Counted from the stretch's first letter, positions 22,829 to 35,303 are shown. The stretch: 64,000 nt of DNA from Siphonodentalium dalli (GCA_032622095.1 CP136066.1:132275917-132339916); one strand, 5' to 3'. Translations and numbers: made by a program. The notes: a model not told the origin generated them from the letters alone.

Positions 22829-24772
22829 GTGAGTCTCTATTAGTGAATGGTGGTATGGTATGGTACAGTATGAAATCGCACTGGGTCATATTTTAATCTA
22901 TTGGCCATGTTTATAGAAAAGCCTATAAATTATTATTTCTTCATGTGATATTGCCTTGAAATGAAGTTAGTAGAGTTTTTTCAGCACCCAGAATATACTA
23001 ATAAGATATTTTCAAGGGTCATCCAAAAGCAACCAAATCTCAATCAAAGGGCACCCCAGTACTCATTTAGTGTCCTATCACTCTGGCAGATAATCTTTTC
23101 TTTGCACCAATCTCCCTAGGGTCTCTTGCAGAAGGTTTGGCTGAGGAATCAATCAAGTATTTGCAGACTGTTGGTCCAAGGAGGATGATCTGTAATTGCA
23201 GCCTGGAGCTTGTTACATTCATGCTCTTATCATTCAAATAAGTAGCCTGCCATCATTTGCTTGTTCCAGCCTCTGCAACCCTCACACTTGCCAGTTCTGA
23301 TAAGCGAAGGCAATTCCTGCATCGCATAACATTGAACATGGTTATTCCTCCCTCCCCTAGTTATCTGAATAATTATACCCCCTGCAACCGCAGTACTGAT
23401 AATAATATTTTTTCACTGTTGTTTTTGAAGGCTGTGTAAGATATAACGGCGATTTTCGATCTCTCTTGTTAAATTTTTCCTATAATTTGCGTTAATATAT
23501 GAAGAAATTGAAGCATACATTCATTACTCGCGTGAAACTAAATTTATTTTAGAGTACGTACTTCAATCATTATGGTTGACGTCCCCGCGTGATTCCTTTG
23601 AAGTCGCCGCTTACTGGTGTACGCCACATGCAAATAGGTGATAATGTGCTGGGATCTATATTCAGACATACTTCCAAGTCTACTCGTACCTAACCCAACT
23701 GGAATATTCGGATAGCGAGTTTTTAGCAGAATAAACGCGACCACAGGTAAGCCAATGAGACACATAATATGCAAATTCAATTCCAAATATGACGACACAA
23801 GCTACTCCAAGGCGATAATAAAATCCGATATAAAGAACTAAACACCACCTCAGTGTCTTTATTTTATTCTCTGCCCCAGATGTTTAAGAAAATATTTATT
23901 AGTATTTGAAAACTCGACATGGTTGCGACATAGTTAACTGCATGTGTTCATAACTTATAATTTCTACTGGATGACGTCACATTTGGAATGATGTTTTTTA
24001 AAGCCCGGAAATGAGCATTGTACAAACCCCAACAACCTGTCCTAATATTTAATGAAGCAATAGTGTGAACCCGTGTATATGGATATATTCAATTGCAAAT
24101 GACATTGTGCTTTCTAATATAATTTTCTTCAAATTTGAAATGGATAAACGTGACGTCAAAAGTAAATGTCTTTTAAAGTTATGAAAGTTGGCCTGCCACA
24201 CACGGCTGCCGGTACAACTGACTTAGTTTGTCTTGACTATGATACCTCATTTTCAATTGCGATATGATCGATAGGTTAATGTTTAGAGAGGTCGCGACTC
24301 GAGGGAATTCCCGGGAACTCCATGCGACAGTGGGTCTGGGGTTTCCATTTGTAACACACGGTGTGCCCCACTTGCATTTTTGGTTGTTTATTGCATGGCG
24401 TGTATATATGGAATGTGAATGCCTCTCAACATACATTTGATAAAATCGAAGCTTTTATGGATTATAATAATAGCATCACGCTGTTTGAGATATATAAAAA
24501 ATTAGATAAAATAATAGAGAATTTAATTGCAACATAATCATTACTGAATTTCATGTTTTTAATTTTGAAAATGCCGATCGAGTCAGCTCACTTTATACTG
24601 GTATGTATTAATGACACCTAGGCATATCGGCTTTAGTTTCCAACCATGTATACATGTATATATAATTATATAAATGATGTTACCTGCATTTCTGCAATGA
24701 TGGTATATTTGCAACTGGTACCGAAATTACAATGTCCCGTTAGTTACACGATTACTGTATACTACTTACAGA
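22829..24772. other. Intron 1 start; no element beyond a family d fragment
   Basis: A short TTATACCCCCTGCAACCGC fragment near 23372 resembles the family d 5' end. No other supported feature. Confidence 0.45.
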
Positions 24773-24774
24773 TA

Positions 24775-24865
24775 CTCTCGTGTGCCAAATAATCGTACAT
24801 GTACGATTATTAATTTTCAATAAAAAATCCGCCCTGTACGATCCTTATTCGCACCTGTACGATTA
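24775..24865 (+). repeat. Left terminal and subterminal repeats of X
   Basis: The terminal repeat is followed by GTACATGTACGATTATT, CCGCCCTGTACGATCC and GCACCTGTACGATTATT. These are variants of the word that is arrayed at the right end (CCGCCCTGTACTATTATT). Iterated subterminal words are typical transposase-binding sites; that role is inference. Confidence 0.75.
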
Positions 24866-25594
24866 TTAAAAATCAATGGATCTGTCCACGAAGAACTCGG
24901 CAAACTAAACAGTTTATCGTTTTTTTTTTCATCAAATGTGTTTATTCGCGGGACAGTCGGTCGGTTGTAAATATTTGGACACGTGGAAAAACGCTTGCAT
25001 CATATTCCGATGAACCACGTGGTTCGCAAGTATCGCTGATCAGTTATCCCAATGACGCAATGGAACGTTCTGCTTTTAGTGATAATATAAAGCATGGCGT
25101 CACTGGATCGGGGCTCCGTGCGGGTGCAGTTAATAATTTGTGGTTAACATTGGAATTACGAAATGATAGCCGTGTTTGAATGGCACAGAATTCAAATTAG
25201 TAACCATGACTTTTTCTAATTCCAATAAAAAAAAGACACAGCATGTTAAAAGTTGCCTCCATGACCCAATTACCGCTTTGATGATTTTACAATTTAAAAC
25301 ACCTCTCTTCCCGGTGTCCTAATTCCCACGTGGTCTGCAGACTGTCGCGCGCGCTGTATACGTAGTCGCCAGCAGAAATAATGGAGTCCCAAACTTCCCC
25401 AAAACTCACAACACTGCAATGGTGATATTGCACACGGCTAAACTAGGTATCAGTTGTGCAATAAAATGACTTGAAATTGACATTTGAAGAAATGGTGTTT
25501 CAACTAAAAAACAAATACTGAGCTATAATTAGATTAGCGACCTTGAGAAAGTATCGGCAGCGGCAAATCCCGAATTGTTTACTTGTTCTCCAAA

Positions 25595-27388
25595 ATGGCG
25601 TCACCGTTTGATAAAAAATATGAAAAATATTCTACACACGACAAAGAAAAGCTTGGTCAACTTTGCAAAAAGTACAGAGACGAGTATGAGGACATAATTT
25701 CAAAATCCGCAAAGGTTTGGGACCCAAGAAGGAAGAAATTTGTAACGCCCAAGCCTCATGAGGGCTACTTATCCCGAGCTGTCCGTGAGGTGTATCCATC
25801 TCTCAAAGATTTAAAAGCAGATGACGACAAGTTAGTGCGGGCCATCCAAGTCGCTAGAAGGTGTATGGATACTGGAGATAAGAGAGAGATTGAGGGTGAT
25901 ATTGAGGGCGGTCGCAGTAGGAAGAAGTTCAGAGAGAGTGGAGGTGGTCGCAAACGAAAAGCCGAACCGATTCGCCAAGCATTATTTGATTGGTTTGTTG
26001 ATGTGCGGGGCTGTTTGAAAGGACGACTCCCTGTAAAGACATTCAGGGCGCAGGCTAATGAATTGTATCAGAGATGGGCAGAGCAGCAGGACATTGATGA
26101 TGAACCGTTACAATTTTCACGGAAGTGGATAAAGGGGTGGATGGAGGAGTACGGTGTAAGTTTAAAAAAGCCGAACAAGAGATTCTCAATTTCTAAAGAA
26201 AAGAGGAAACAAAGACTTGTTGACTTTTTGAAGAACATAATTCGAGTGAGGCATTTCTTCGTAAACAAATATGGTAAAGAGCCTACGATTATCAACGGTG
26301 ATCAGATGCCTCTCCATCGAAACGAAACTTCAACCCAGAAAACTATGACTATGAAGGGAGAACCGACGTATGTAAAGGAAAATTACATGTTATCCAGAGA
26401 GCGTGTCACGGTTTACACTCAACTTTCTTCCGACAGAAACAACTCAATGCCCAAACCGGAATTTGTGTTCAAAGGTAAGGGGATACGAGTGAAGCTGGAT
26501 CCCCCAAAATCCATCAACATCCAATGGGCTGAAAAGGGGTCATATCGCTTAGAAACTATGCTTGGGACAATTTCAAAACTTAAAAACCGTTACATGTTCA
26601 CTTCCAAGGAATATGCACTGTACATCCTGGACGATTATTCCGTGCACGTGAATGATGAAGTGAGACAAGCCCTCCTTTCTAAGGGATACATTCTTGTTGT
26701 TATCGGTGGGGGAATAACGGGCGATATTCAGGTTAATGACCCCCATCTCCACCACCATCTGAAGTCAAAATACCGGGACCTTGAGAGTGAGCTGATGCTG
26801 CAGCAACTACGAGCAAATCCAGAGAAAATCCCTGCCCCGAGTAGAGATGAAATGATCCGATTGCTGCTGTCTGCTTGGGATGCTATTGATCTGAATACTG
26901 AGACAGCTTTGAAGTCTAACTTCATTCTGAATAAGTTAGATGGGTCTGAGGACTTCTTAGTATCAGACAAACTCTATTTACTTGTGGGAGAACAAATTCG
27001 GAAATTTAGAGAAGAACTGCTGAAGTCTAATCCACCATCTGATCTGAAGAGCTTGGTGAAGACCATTACTCTACCAGAAGGCGTTGCCATTAAAGGTACT
27101 AGTACTAATAGCAAAGGTACTAGTACACCTGACATAATCCCATTCGATGTAGGCCATGAACTCATTGACTGTGATGGCGAAGAGCTGACTGCAGAGGGGC
27201 CATCAGATGAAGTGATTTCTGATGATGAGAATTCAGAAGTAACACCTGAATCTACTAGTATGTCAGGTGATGGAAACAACCCAAATACTACTACATGTAG
27301 TAGTAAGGAGAACACAACTGCAAGCATTTCAAGGCAAACTGTGGGCGTATACTTACCTGAAGTCAACTGCACCGGTATTTCTGATTAA
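25595..27388 (+). CDS. Pogo/Tc5-like DDE transposase, interrupted C-terminus
   Basis: 597 codons from ATG 25595, which has a good aaaATGg context; the frame opens four codons earlier without an ATG. Residues 1-100 are charged and helical. Around 117-165, RKRKAEPIRQALFDWF followed by K-x-F-R-x-Q-A-x-x-L-Y is a CENP-B-type helix-turn-helix. The catalytic core shows NGDQMPLH (Asp 236), YILDDYSVHV (Asp 346/347) and DIQVNDPHLH (Asp 382), a DDxD spacing near 35. The tail is acidic and Ser/Thr-rich. It cuts and pastes transposon DNA at TA sites in the nucleus. After the TAA at 27386 the same frame stays open to the Y insertion at 27721, so this stop is probably a mutation. It is the only long intact frame in the window. 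Confidence 0.88.
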   Translation: MASPFDKKYEKYSTHDKEKLGQLCKKYRDEYEDIISKSAKVWDPRRKKFVTPKPHEGYLSRAVREVYPSLKDLKADDDKLVRAIQVARRCMDTGDKREIEGDIEGGRSRKKFRESGGGRKRKAEPIRQALFDWFVDVRGCLKGRLPVKTFRAQANELYQRWAEQQDIDDEPLQFSRKWIKGWMEEYGVSLKKPNKRFSISKEKRKQRLVDFLKNIIRVRHFFVNKYGKEPTIINGDQMPLHRNETSTQKTMTMKGEPTYVKENYMLSRERVTVYTQLSSDRNNSMPKPEFVFKGKGIRVKLDPPKSINIQWAEKGSYRLETMLGTISKLKNRYMFTSKEYALYILDDYSVHVNDEVRQALLSKGYILVVIGGGITGDIQVNDPHLHHHLKSKYRDLESELMLQQLRANPEKIPAPSRDEMIRLLLSAWDAIDLNTETALKSNFILNKLDGSEDFLVSDKLYLLVGEQIRKFREELLKSNPPSDLKSLVKTITLPEGVAIKGTSTNSKGTSTPDIIPFDVGHELIDCDGEELTAEGPSDEVISDDENSEVTPESTSMSGDGNNPNTTTCSSKENTTASISRQTVGVYLPEVNCTGISD

Positions 27389-27720
27389 TCAATTCACGAA
27401 GATGCTGCATTCTTAAATCAAATAGGACCTATTCTCAGCAGGCACAACACATCCCGCCTATTTCTTCCTTATTTGTGTCAATTCCGCGACACATTTACAC
27501 GGGCAAGAAAAAGTTTGAAGAAACGGGTTTTATATGCCAGTCAAACTGCAGATTTTCAGAAAGCTATTCAATCTGCCGACTCTGAGGACTCTCACTCACC
27601 TACCAGTAATAGTAGCACTTCTGCTGCTGGTAGTTCTACACTCGCCACGTGTAGTACTAGTACTTCAATTGATGTTGACCAAGCACATACTCCGGTTCTT
27701 AACTATGAAGTTGGGTCTTA
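27389..27720 (+). pseudogene. Transposase C-terminal segment beyond an in-frame TAA
   Basis: Directly continuing the transposase frame, 110 codons follow the stop without another: HEDAAFLNQIGPILSRHNTS, then YLCQFRDTFTRARKSLKKR, then a Ser/Asp-rich stretch (ADSEDSHSP). The mix of an amphipathic segment and a basic RARKSLKKR motif looks like true protein, not chance. Insertion Y starts at the TA of codon 27719. Readthrough or a recent nonsense mutation would both fit. Confidence 0.65.
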
Positions 27721-30255
27721 CAGCACTGCTCAAATTAAGCGACCTGTTTTAACGAGGTGTACATGCGTTAATACCGCGGTGCAATACCGCGACATACTGC
27801 CGATTTGCGGTTGCACTACCACGCGCGTACCGCGGTACCACCGCGACGTTCACGGTACCACCGCACTACCAGCGGTAACGAATGTTGGTAGCGCGGTGGC
27901 ACGCGGTAGCATTTTTGTAACGAGGTTAATGACGGGATTCAATGGCTGACCGTCAATCTTCCAAAATAGGACGGCCGTTCTCACGATCTCCGTCCATGTT
28001 TGTGTACCGTGATGTGTATTATTAAAATATTGAAATAGATGAAAGCCGAGTATCGGGAAATACGCCCATTATAACGGGCTTCCAGATTAAGTAAAGGTAA
28101 GTATAAGTATAAGTTACTTTTCAATTAATGTGAATATTAAAATATTACAATAACATTTCTAGTCTCGTTTTATTGCCTAAAATTCCCATAAATGACACTA
28201 TTTGTAATCAGTGTTGGTTATCGGGAAGGGAACAAATGATTTCGGCCATTTTAGACAGCTCGATAAATCCCGTATCTATACAGTTTATATCAATGTTCAG
28301 ATGTACGTGATCCCTAAATTGAATGATAACGACCACTATTTAATTAGTCCTCAGAATAAATATCGTTATTAACTTTATTGACATTCATTAACTGCAAATC
28401 ACAAACACCATTTGTTTGTATAACGGGAATTATTGTCTTAGCAATAAAAGACACAACGTGGAACTCCCGTATATCCAGGAAAAAAACACATTCTGGCAAA
28501 AGCATGTGTCACTGATTACGTCATACTGCAGCTGGCAGACTTTGTTAATATAGGTCACGGGGCACTTAAATTAAGATGTCGTCATGTCTTTTTATAACTG
28601 GCCTCAATGGGTGAAATAAATATTTGTGTTTTGTTGATGGTGCTATTATATAGTAAAACTACACACGTGACGCACGCGCGAATGGCTGTTTTGCGTTTTG
28701 GACACTTGTATTTCCATTACTTCAATGCGTCCGTTTGGCTTACATAATGCTCGCAGAAGGTAGTTCAGATATTTATCGATCTATTTTGGTATTGCGAATA
28801 ATATTATGTGCGAACCGCTACGTGGCTTTAAACAGACAAGTCTCATTCGATCTTTAAAATGTTGTGCACGTAATAGCTATTTATAAATATTTGTCGCACA
28901 AAAGTGAGACAAACGCTCTTTATTGCTACCGTATCAGGAATAAACTAACAAGGACTAAAACACACCGAATTCGATCACTTGAAATAATTATGTTACAATG
29001 TTAACCTCTGTATATAACCAAACAAACATATTTTATCTTTCCAACACCATGCATGTTTTTTTCCGAATAACGATTAGATAGGAATACCGGTATGTGATAT
29101 AATTTACACTGCGACCCACCGAGAACTACAAGTGCACGCCCTCGCCAAAAGTTGCAATTTCACATCAAACGATGCCGCCCGACACGCACTCGTGAGCACA
29201 ATGGATGTTCACGTAACAAAATCAAAGACTGATTTGACAACGTTGTGTCTTTCAATGTTTGGTGTTTTGCGTGTGCCTTTTGTCGCGCACATTGGTGATG
29301 ATAACAACTTTACTTTGCTGCATGACATGTGCCACGCTTTCTTAGTTATACATTTTATTCCCACCGACAAGAAATCTTCAGGCGCAAATGTTTGTAAATT
29401 GCTTTGCTATTTCACAAATACGTACAATCATACGTCTTGGCGATAATATACTACATGTATTTACGCGCCGATTATGTTTGGCATATGAACACAACTATAG
29501 ATTTGAACGAATATGAATATTTCTGCAACGATCGCCGCCCTGGCCTCCAAGACTAAACTCGGACTCAGTGTTACTAATGCACCGTCCCCGCTGGTTTTTA
29601 CCAAATTCAGATAAATGGAGGATTTACTTTTCCCATTTTTATAAGAAATTTAGATTTCGGAAACACCAAAAAAATTATGCATGAGTGGAAACCGATATAG
29701 GAATCGGTTGCGTAAATCATTTGACGATATGTAAGATAGATTCTAACAACAAAACTATTACTCCACGGTGTTTTGCGTAATCCAGTCGCCGTAAGCAATT
29801 ATAGCTGAGTTCAAAAACCGCCGACGTGATTAAACGTGATGTACGTGTACATTTGTAATATGTTACATGTAAACCAGACATGTTCATATGTAATCCGATT
29901 GCATTATTATTCATTTATATTCATTACGTATACATAATTACGTGCAGCTTACATGTATTCATTCAATACAAAAGTTATTCATAATCATTTACCTACCGTG
30001 TGACGCCTTGTTTCTCTCCGCGGTGGAGGGCCGTTAGCGGTAATTTGAACGCGGTTACGAAAAAAATACTGCGGTGTACGGCGGTAACGAACACCAATAA
30101 CGCGGTAACCAACAGTAAAAATACCGTACCAGTACCGCGGGTCAACCGCCCTCCGTCGTGGTACAGAATGATAACCGCAGTATTTTGGTGGTAACACCTC
30201 GGTAAGTACCGGCCCATAACCTCGTTAAACAGGTCGCTTACTGAGAGCATAGCTG
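27721..30255. mobile_element. TA-flanked element Y (2,535 bp) inside the transposase gene
   Basis: TA lies at 27719-27720 and 30256-30257. The left end CAGCACTGCTCAAATTAAGC and the right end read inward, CAGCTATGCTCTCAGTAAGC, are both followed by GACCTGTTT(T)AACGAGG. Just inside each end are CpG-rich blocks of CCGCGGT-type words (27769-27910 and 30000-30210), partly in inverted orientation. The interior is AT-rich and has no recognisable transposase; the frame at 29132-29446 has no domain. The ends relate Y to the palindromic MITEs at 12316 and 57544. It is non-autonomous and probably mobilised by a pogo/Tc1-type enzyme. Confidence 0.85.
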
Positions 30256-30336
30256 TACCTTTCCATTCGATCGGGAGGTCATAGCTTACCTGCATGTTTG
30301 ACCAACAAGGATCCTCTGAGCTGCAGATTCTTTTAG
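30256..30336 (+). pseudogene. Last transposase codons displaced by Y
   Basis: If Y and one TA are removed, the frame continues in register from codon 27719 into LSIRSGGHSLPACLTNKDPL and reaches TAG at 30334-30336. The phase match is what a TA insertion without loss would give. Chance cannot be excluded over 27 codons. Confidence 0.5.
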
Positions 30337-30827
30337 CCTGCTCCAGGGCGCGAGGGGTTTTATAAAGCTTGTGATGAGACTCTGACAGTCCAACTAGATG
30401 ACATAGAGAACATTATGCCTGACCCGACAGTGGAATCTGCCGGCACCAGGAGCATCCTTTATAAGTTCAAGTTATAGACTCTTGTGGTTATTTTCATTAA
30501 TGACATACCAGTGAAGTTATTATCCCATGTTCATTTTATTCATTAAATATTCCATGTCAGTATACCGAATCATATTCCCTCAAATTTAGGCCATTAAAAA
30601 TAACTATGCTGTCAGGCAATTATCCCAAAAAATTATGGCGAGGGAGGATCAGAGGATGGCTCTTTATATTTATGTAGGCCCTACTAGTAAGTCTCAAAAA
30701 CGTACCTCAAAATAACATACTAGTATTTCAGCTGACAGTTGACTGTACTTTCCCATTGAACAAAACAGGTTTTGAAATGATGAGAGGGGGTGCCTGATAA
30801 CATAGATATATTTTTAATGGCCTGACC
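30337..30827. other. 3' part of X, no gene
   Basis: Sequence between the presumed transposase end and the hAT-type insertion. No element ends or exons were recognised. Confidence 0.5.
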
Positions 30828-31966
30828 CAGGCCTGGCAATCTCAAGGCGGGCTGGCGGGCTGCCCGCCTACAGCCCGCCTAGAATTTTCCAAGGTGGGCT
30901 TTTTATAGTCTACGATAGGACATTTATTATTTAGTTATTTTATTGTGTTTAATGAGTAAAATACTGCATCGAAATCGTAATTATATTGTACAGTGTGGGG
31001 ACTGTGTGCATGCGTGACCTGACGGTAATGTCAAATGGGAATTATAGCGGAATCAGTAAATTCCGGAACGGAACTGTTTCGTAAATCTGATCTTTTGATC
31101 GATTCTCACATATTTTATGACCAAAATAAATTATTTCTCTTCATAAGATTGAGCTTACAATATATTTCACTGGATAAAATGAACACATGTTTGTGGATAG
31201 TGAGAACCAAATGTCACTGTCCCAATTAAGTTCAACTTTTCGTTCCGTTTCCGGTTCCTATCAGTGAAAATTGTATTTAGCTTGCAGCCGTCTTTTATCG
31301 CTTCGATTGACAATATTTTAATATAATTAGCTAAATATATCCACGTATTCTAGTTTACACTGTTATTCAATTATTAAAGTTCAGAAACTATTTTCTATGT
31401 CCCCAATTGCAAACACCCAGTAAATCTATAGATAGCGACTTGACTGCTGCAAGCAGCAGTCTGCGATCGGCAATGGAATATGGATTACATTGAGAGAAAA
31501 AGCAGTCAATATTCAAGTACAAATATACTGGATTTAATATTGTTCTTGATTGTGTATTTTATGTAAAATTCCACTTTCATGGAGAATGCTTTTAACGTGG
31601 ACAAACTCACCCAATTCCGTTGCATGAGTTGGACACCGACTGACAAATTGTTGAGTACAAACACTCTTACATTTTGTTTCTTGTTCATATAAATTATCAT
31701 AACATATAAAACATAATTAAATATTCACCATACCATAATTACTGTGGGGGATTTTGAAATTCACAACTCTGTGGACACTTTGTTTCCACATAAAAAAAAT
31801 TAATTTAGATGGAGTTATACAACATAAAAAATAGACAAACTAACGGCATTAGTAACTCAGATAAAATAAATCATAACTTTAAAAGTTGAGGAGGGCTATA
31901 GCCCTCCTAGGCATATCTAGGAGGGCTATTAATAGCCCTCCTGGCTTTTCTAGATCGCCAGCCCTG
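30828..31966. mobile_element. Non-autonomous hAT-type element, 1.14 kb, in X
   Basis: Ends CAGGCCTGGCAATCT and, read inward from the right, CAGGGCTGGCGATCT. A GGCGGGCTGGCGGGCTGCCC cluster lies next to the left end and AGGAGGGCTAT palindromes next to the right end. Flanks share CTGACC (GCCTGACC and CTGACCAG), a shifted remnant of an 8-bp duplication. The ends are typical of hAT (CAGGGCTGGC). No transposase frame. Confidence 0.75.
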
Positions 31967-32297
31967 CTGACCAGTAAACAGTTGCTGGAACAGACAAATA
32001 CTAGTACATGTAAATAGATAAAAAAAATATGGTTCAATATAACTAGTATTATGTACTACATATTCATACTATTTCTTGGTTGGGGTGTTATTTGGATATA
32101 TTTATTTTTGGCAGAAATTCCAGACACTGGACGTTGGACAAGGTGTAAATTTTAATGTCAGATTGACGTTGAAATTAGTGTATGATAGTTCAATTCATTC
32201 ACTGTAGGATCATACTTGGACATTGAAACGTCTAGTACTAGTAGAAATCTCAGTACGAGTGTGACAGTACTCGGGGGGGAAAACCCCGGCGTTATCA

Positions 32298-32330
32298 CCC
32301 TGTACTATTATTCCGCCCTGTACTATTATT
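32298..32330 (+). repeat. X right subterminal array, unit pair 1
   Basis: CCCTGTACTATTATT followed by CCGCCCTGTACTATTATT, cut immediately afterwards by the family A element. Confidence 0.8.
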
Positions 32331-35248
32331 AGCTCAACTTACTTTTGTAAGTTTGAGCTATTGCCATGGTTTGGCGTCCGTCGTCCGTGTGTGTGTCCGT
32401 GTGTCCGTCAACAATTTCCTTTGGCGCGGGCTACAGGTTGTACCTTTGGTCTGATCTTCATGAAATTTGTCATGAATTGACATGTAGATGGGAACGAGTC
32501 ATTTTGGGGTCATTCGGCCAAAAAACATGGCCGCTGGCAGCCATCTTGGATTTCAAGATTCAATCTATTGGCGCGGCCTACAGGTCGTACTGTTCATCTG
32601 ATCATCATGAAATTTGTCATTGATGTTAATAATGACATGTAGATGGGAACGAGTGATTTTGGGGTCGTTCGGCCAAAAAACATGGCTGCCAGCAGCCATC
32701 TTGAATTTTACTCTTTGCATGACTAAATCCTTTGGCGCGGGCTACAGGTTGTACCTTTGGTCTAATCTTTATGAAATTTGTCATGAATGTTGACATTGAC
32801 ATGTAGATGGGAACAAATCATTGTGGGGTCATTCGGCCAAAAAACATGGCTGCTGGTGGCCATCTTAGATTTCAAAATTCAATCCATTGGCGCGGGCTAC
32901 AGGTCGTACTGTTCGTCTGATCATCATGAAATTTGTCATGGATGTTAATATTGACATGTAGATGGGAACGAGTCATTTTGGGGTCATTCGGCCAAAAAAC
33001 ATGGCCGCTGGCAGCCATCTTGGATTTCAAGATTCAATCTATTGGCGCGGCCTACAGGTCGTACTGTTCATCTGATCATCATGAAATTTGTCATTGATGT
33101 TAATAATGACATGTAGATGGGAACGAGTGATTTTGGGGTCGTTCGGCCCAAAAAACATGGCTGCCAGCAGCCATCTTGAATTTTACTCTTTGCATGACTA
33201 AATCCTTTGGCGCGGGCTACAGGTTGTACCTTTGGTCTAATCTTTATGAAATTTGTCATGAATGTTGACATTGACATGTAGATGGGAACAAATCATTGTG
33301 GGGTCATTCGGCCAAAAAACATGGCCGCTGGTGGCCATCTTAGATTTCAAAATTCAATCCATTGGCGCGGGCTACAGGTCGTACTGTTCGTCTGATCATC
33401 ATGAAATTTGTCATGGATGTTAATATTGACATGTAGATGGGAACGAGTCATTTTGGGGTCATTCGGCCAAAAAACATGGCCGCTGGCAGCCATCTTGGAT
33501 TTCAAGATTCAATCTATTGGCGCGGCCTACAGGTCGTACTGTTCATCTGATCATCATGAAATTTGTCATTGATGTTAATAATGACATGTAGATGGGAACG
33601 AGTGATTTTGGGGTCGTTCGGCCAAAAAACATGGCCGCTAGCAGCCATCTTGGATTTTACTCTTTGCATGACTAAATCCTTTGGCACGGGCTACAGGTTG
33701 TACCATTGGTCTAATCTTTATGAAATTTGTCATGAATGTTGACATTGACATGTAGATGGGAACGAGTCATTTTGGGGTCATTCGGCCAAAAAACATGGCC
33801 ACTGGCAGCCATCTTGGATTTCAAGATTCAATCCATTGGCGCGGGCTACATGTCGTACTGTTCGTCTGATCATCATGAAATTTGTCATTGATGTTAATAA
33901 TGACATGTAGATGGGAACGAGTGATTTTGGGGTCGTTCGGCCAAAAAAACATGGCTGCCAGCAGCCATCTTGGATTTTACTCTTTGCATGACTAAATCCT
34001 TTGGCGCGGGCTATAGGTTGCCTTTGGTCTAATCTTTATAAAATTTGTCATGAACGTTGTCATTGACATGTGGATGAGAACGAATCATTGTGGGGTCATT
34101 AGGCCAAAAAACATGACCGCTGGCGGCCATCTTGGATTTAAATATTCAATCCATTGGCGCGGGCTACAGGTCGTACTGTTCGTCTGATCATCATGAAATT
34201 TGTCATTGATGTTAATAATGACATGTAGATGGGAACGAGTGATTTTGGGGTCGTTCGGCCAAAAAACATGGCTGCCAGCAGCCATCTTGGATTTTACTCT
34301 TTGCATGACTAAATCCTTTGGCGCGGGCTATTGGTTGCCTTTGGTCTAATCTTTATAAAATTTGTCATGAACGTTGACATTGACATGTAGATGGGATCGA
34401 GTCATTTTGGGGTCATTCGGTCAAAAAACATGGCCGCCAGCAGCCATCTTGGATTTTACTCTTTGCATGACTAAATCCTTTGGTGCGGGCTACAGGTCGT
34501 AGCTTTGGTCAGATGGTCATGAAATTTGTCATGAATTATAACAATGACATGTAGATGGGAGCGAGTCGTTTTGGGGTCATTCAGTCAAAAAACATGGCCA
34601 CCGGCATTTTACTCTTTGCATGACTAAATCCTTTGGCATGGGCTACAGGTCATACCTTTGGTCTGATCTTTATTAAATTAACACTGACATGTAGATGGGA
34701 ACGAGTGATTTTGGAGTCGTTCGGCCAAAAAACATGGCCACCAGCAGCCATCTTGGATTTTACTCTTTGCATTACTAAATCCTTTGGCACGGGCTACAGG
34801 TTGTACCTTTGGTCTAATCTTTATGAAATTTGTCATGAATGTTGACATTGACATGTAGATGGGATCGAATCATTGTGGGGTCATTCGGCCAAAAAACATG
34901 GCTGCCAGCGGCCATCTTGGATTTCAAAATTCAATCCATTGGCGCGGTCTACAGGTCGTACTGTTTGTCTGATCATCATGAAATTTGTAGGTCGTAGCTT
35001 TGGTCATATCTTCATAAAATTTGTCATGGATGTTAACAATTATACGTAGATGGGAACGAGTCCTTTTGGGGTCAATTGGCCAAAAAAAATGGCCACCAGC
35101 AGCCATCTTGTATTTTACTCTTTGCATCACTAAATCCTTTGGCGCAGGTTAGACATTTCAATTAGCACCTTTCCTATTCCTCCATTTACTGTCAACCATT
35201 AAATTATTCCCCTACCTAAGTTGAGCTACAGTGTCATTGACACTTTCA
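32331..35248 (+). repeat. Complete family A HINE-like element with 16-18 core monomers
   Basis: The 5' end is AGCTCAACTTACTTTTGTAA with TTTGAGCTATTGCC, then GTCCGTCGTCCGTGTGTGTG and TCAACAATTTC. The core monomers follow, 155 or about 164 bp each. The 3' end is AAGTTGAGCT, the hairpin GTGTCATTGACAC and TTTCA. AGCTCAACTT and AAGTTGAGCT are terminal inverted repeats. Between 32634 and 33583 the core shows a three-monomer higher-order repeat of 474-475 bp. It is inserted between two copies of the X subterminal array. TT on each side suggests the T/T target of Helentron-type elements; this class call is inference. Confidence 0.85.
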
Positions 35249-35267
35249 TTAATTTTGTCCTCATTTT

Positions 35268-35303
35268 CCGCCCTGTACTATTATTCCGCCCTGTACTATT
35301 ATT
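35268..35303 (+). repeat. X right subterminal array, unit pair 2
   Basis: Two copies of CCGCCCTGTACTATTATT preceded by AATTTTGTCCTCATTTT. The same spacer (AATTTTGGCCCCATTTT) precedes unit pair 3 at 36552. Confidence 0.85.

Noticed and set aside
29132-29446. 104-codon frame inside element Y
   Set aside because: No recognisable transposase motif, no ATG at the frame opening, and no homologous copy in the window.
32331-35248. Regularly spaced repeats resembling a CRISPR array
   Set aside because: Monomers are 155-164 bp with no unique spacers and the context is a metazoan intron; it is a transposon core.
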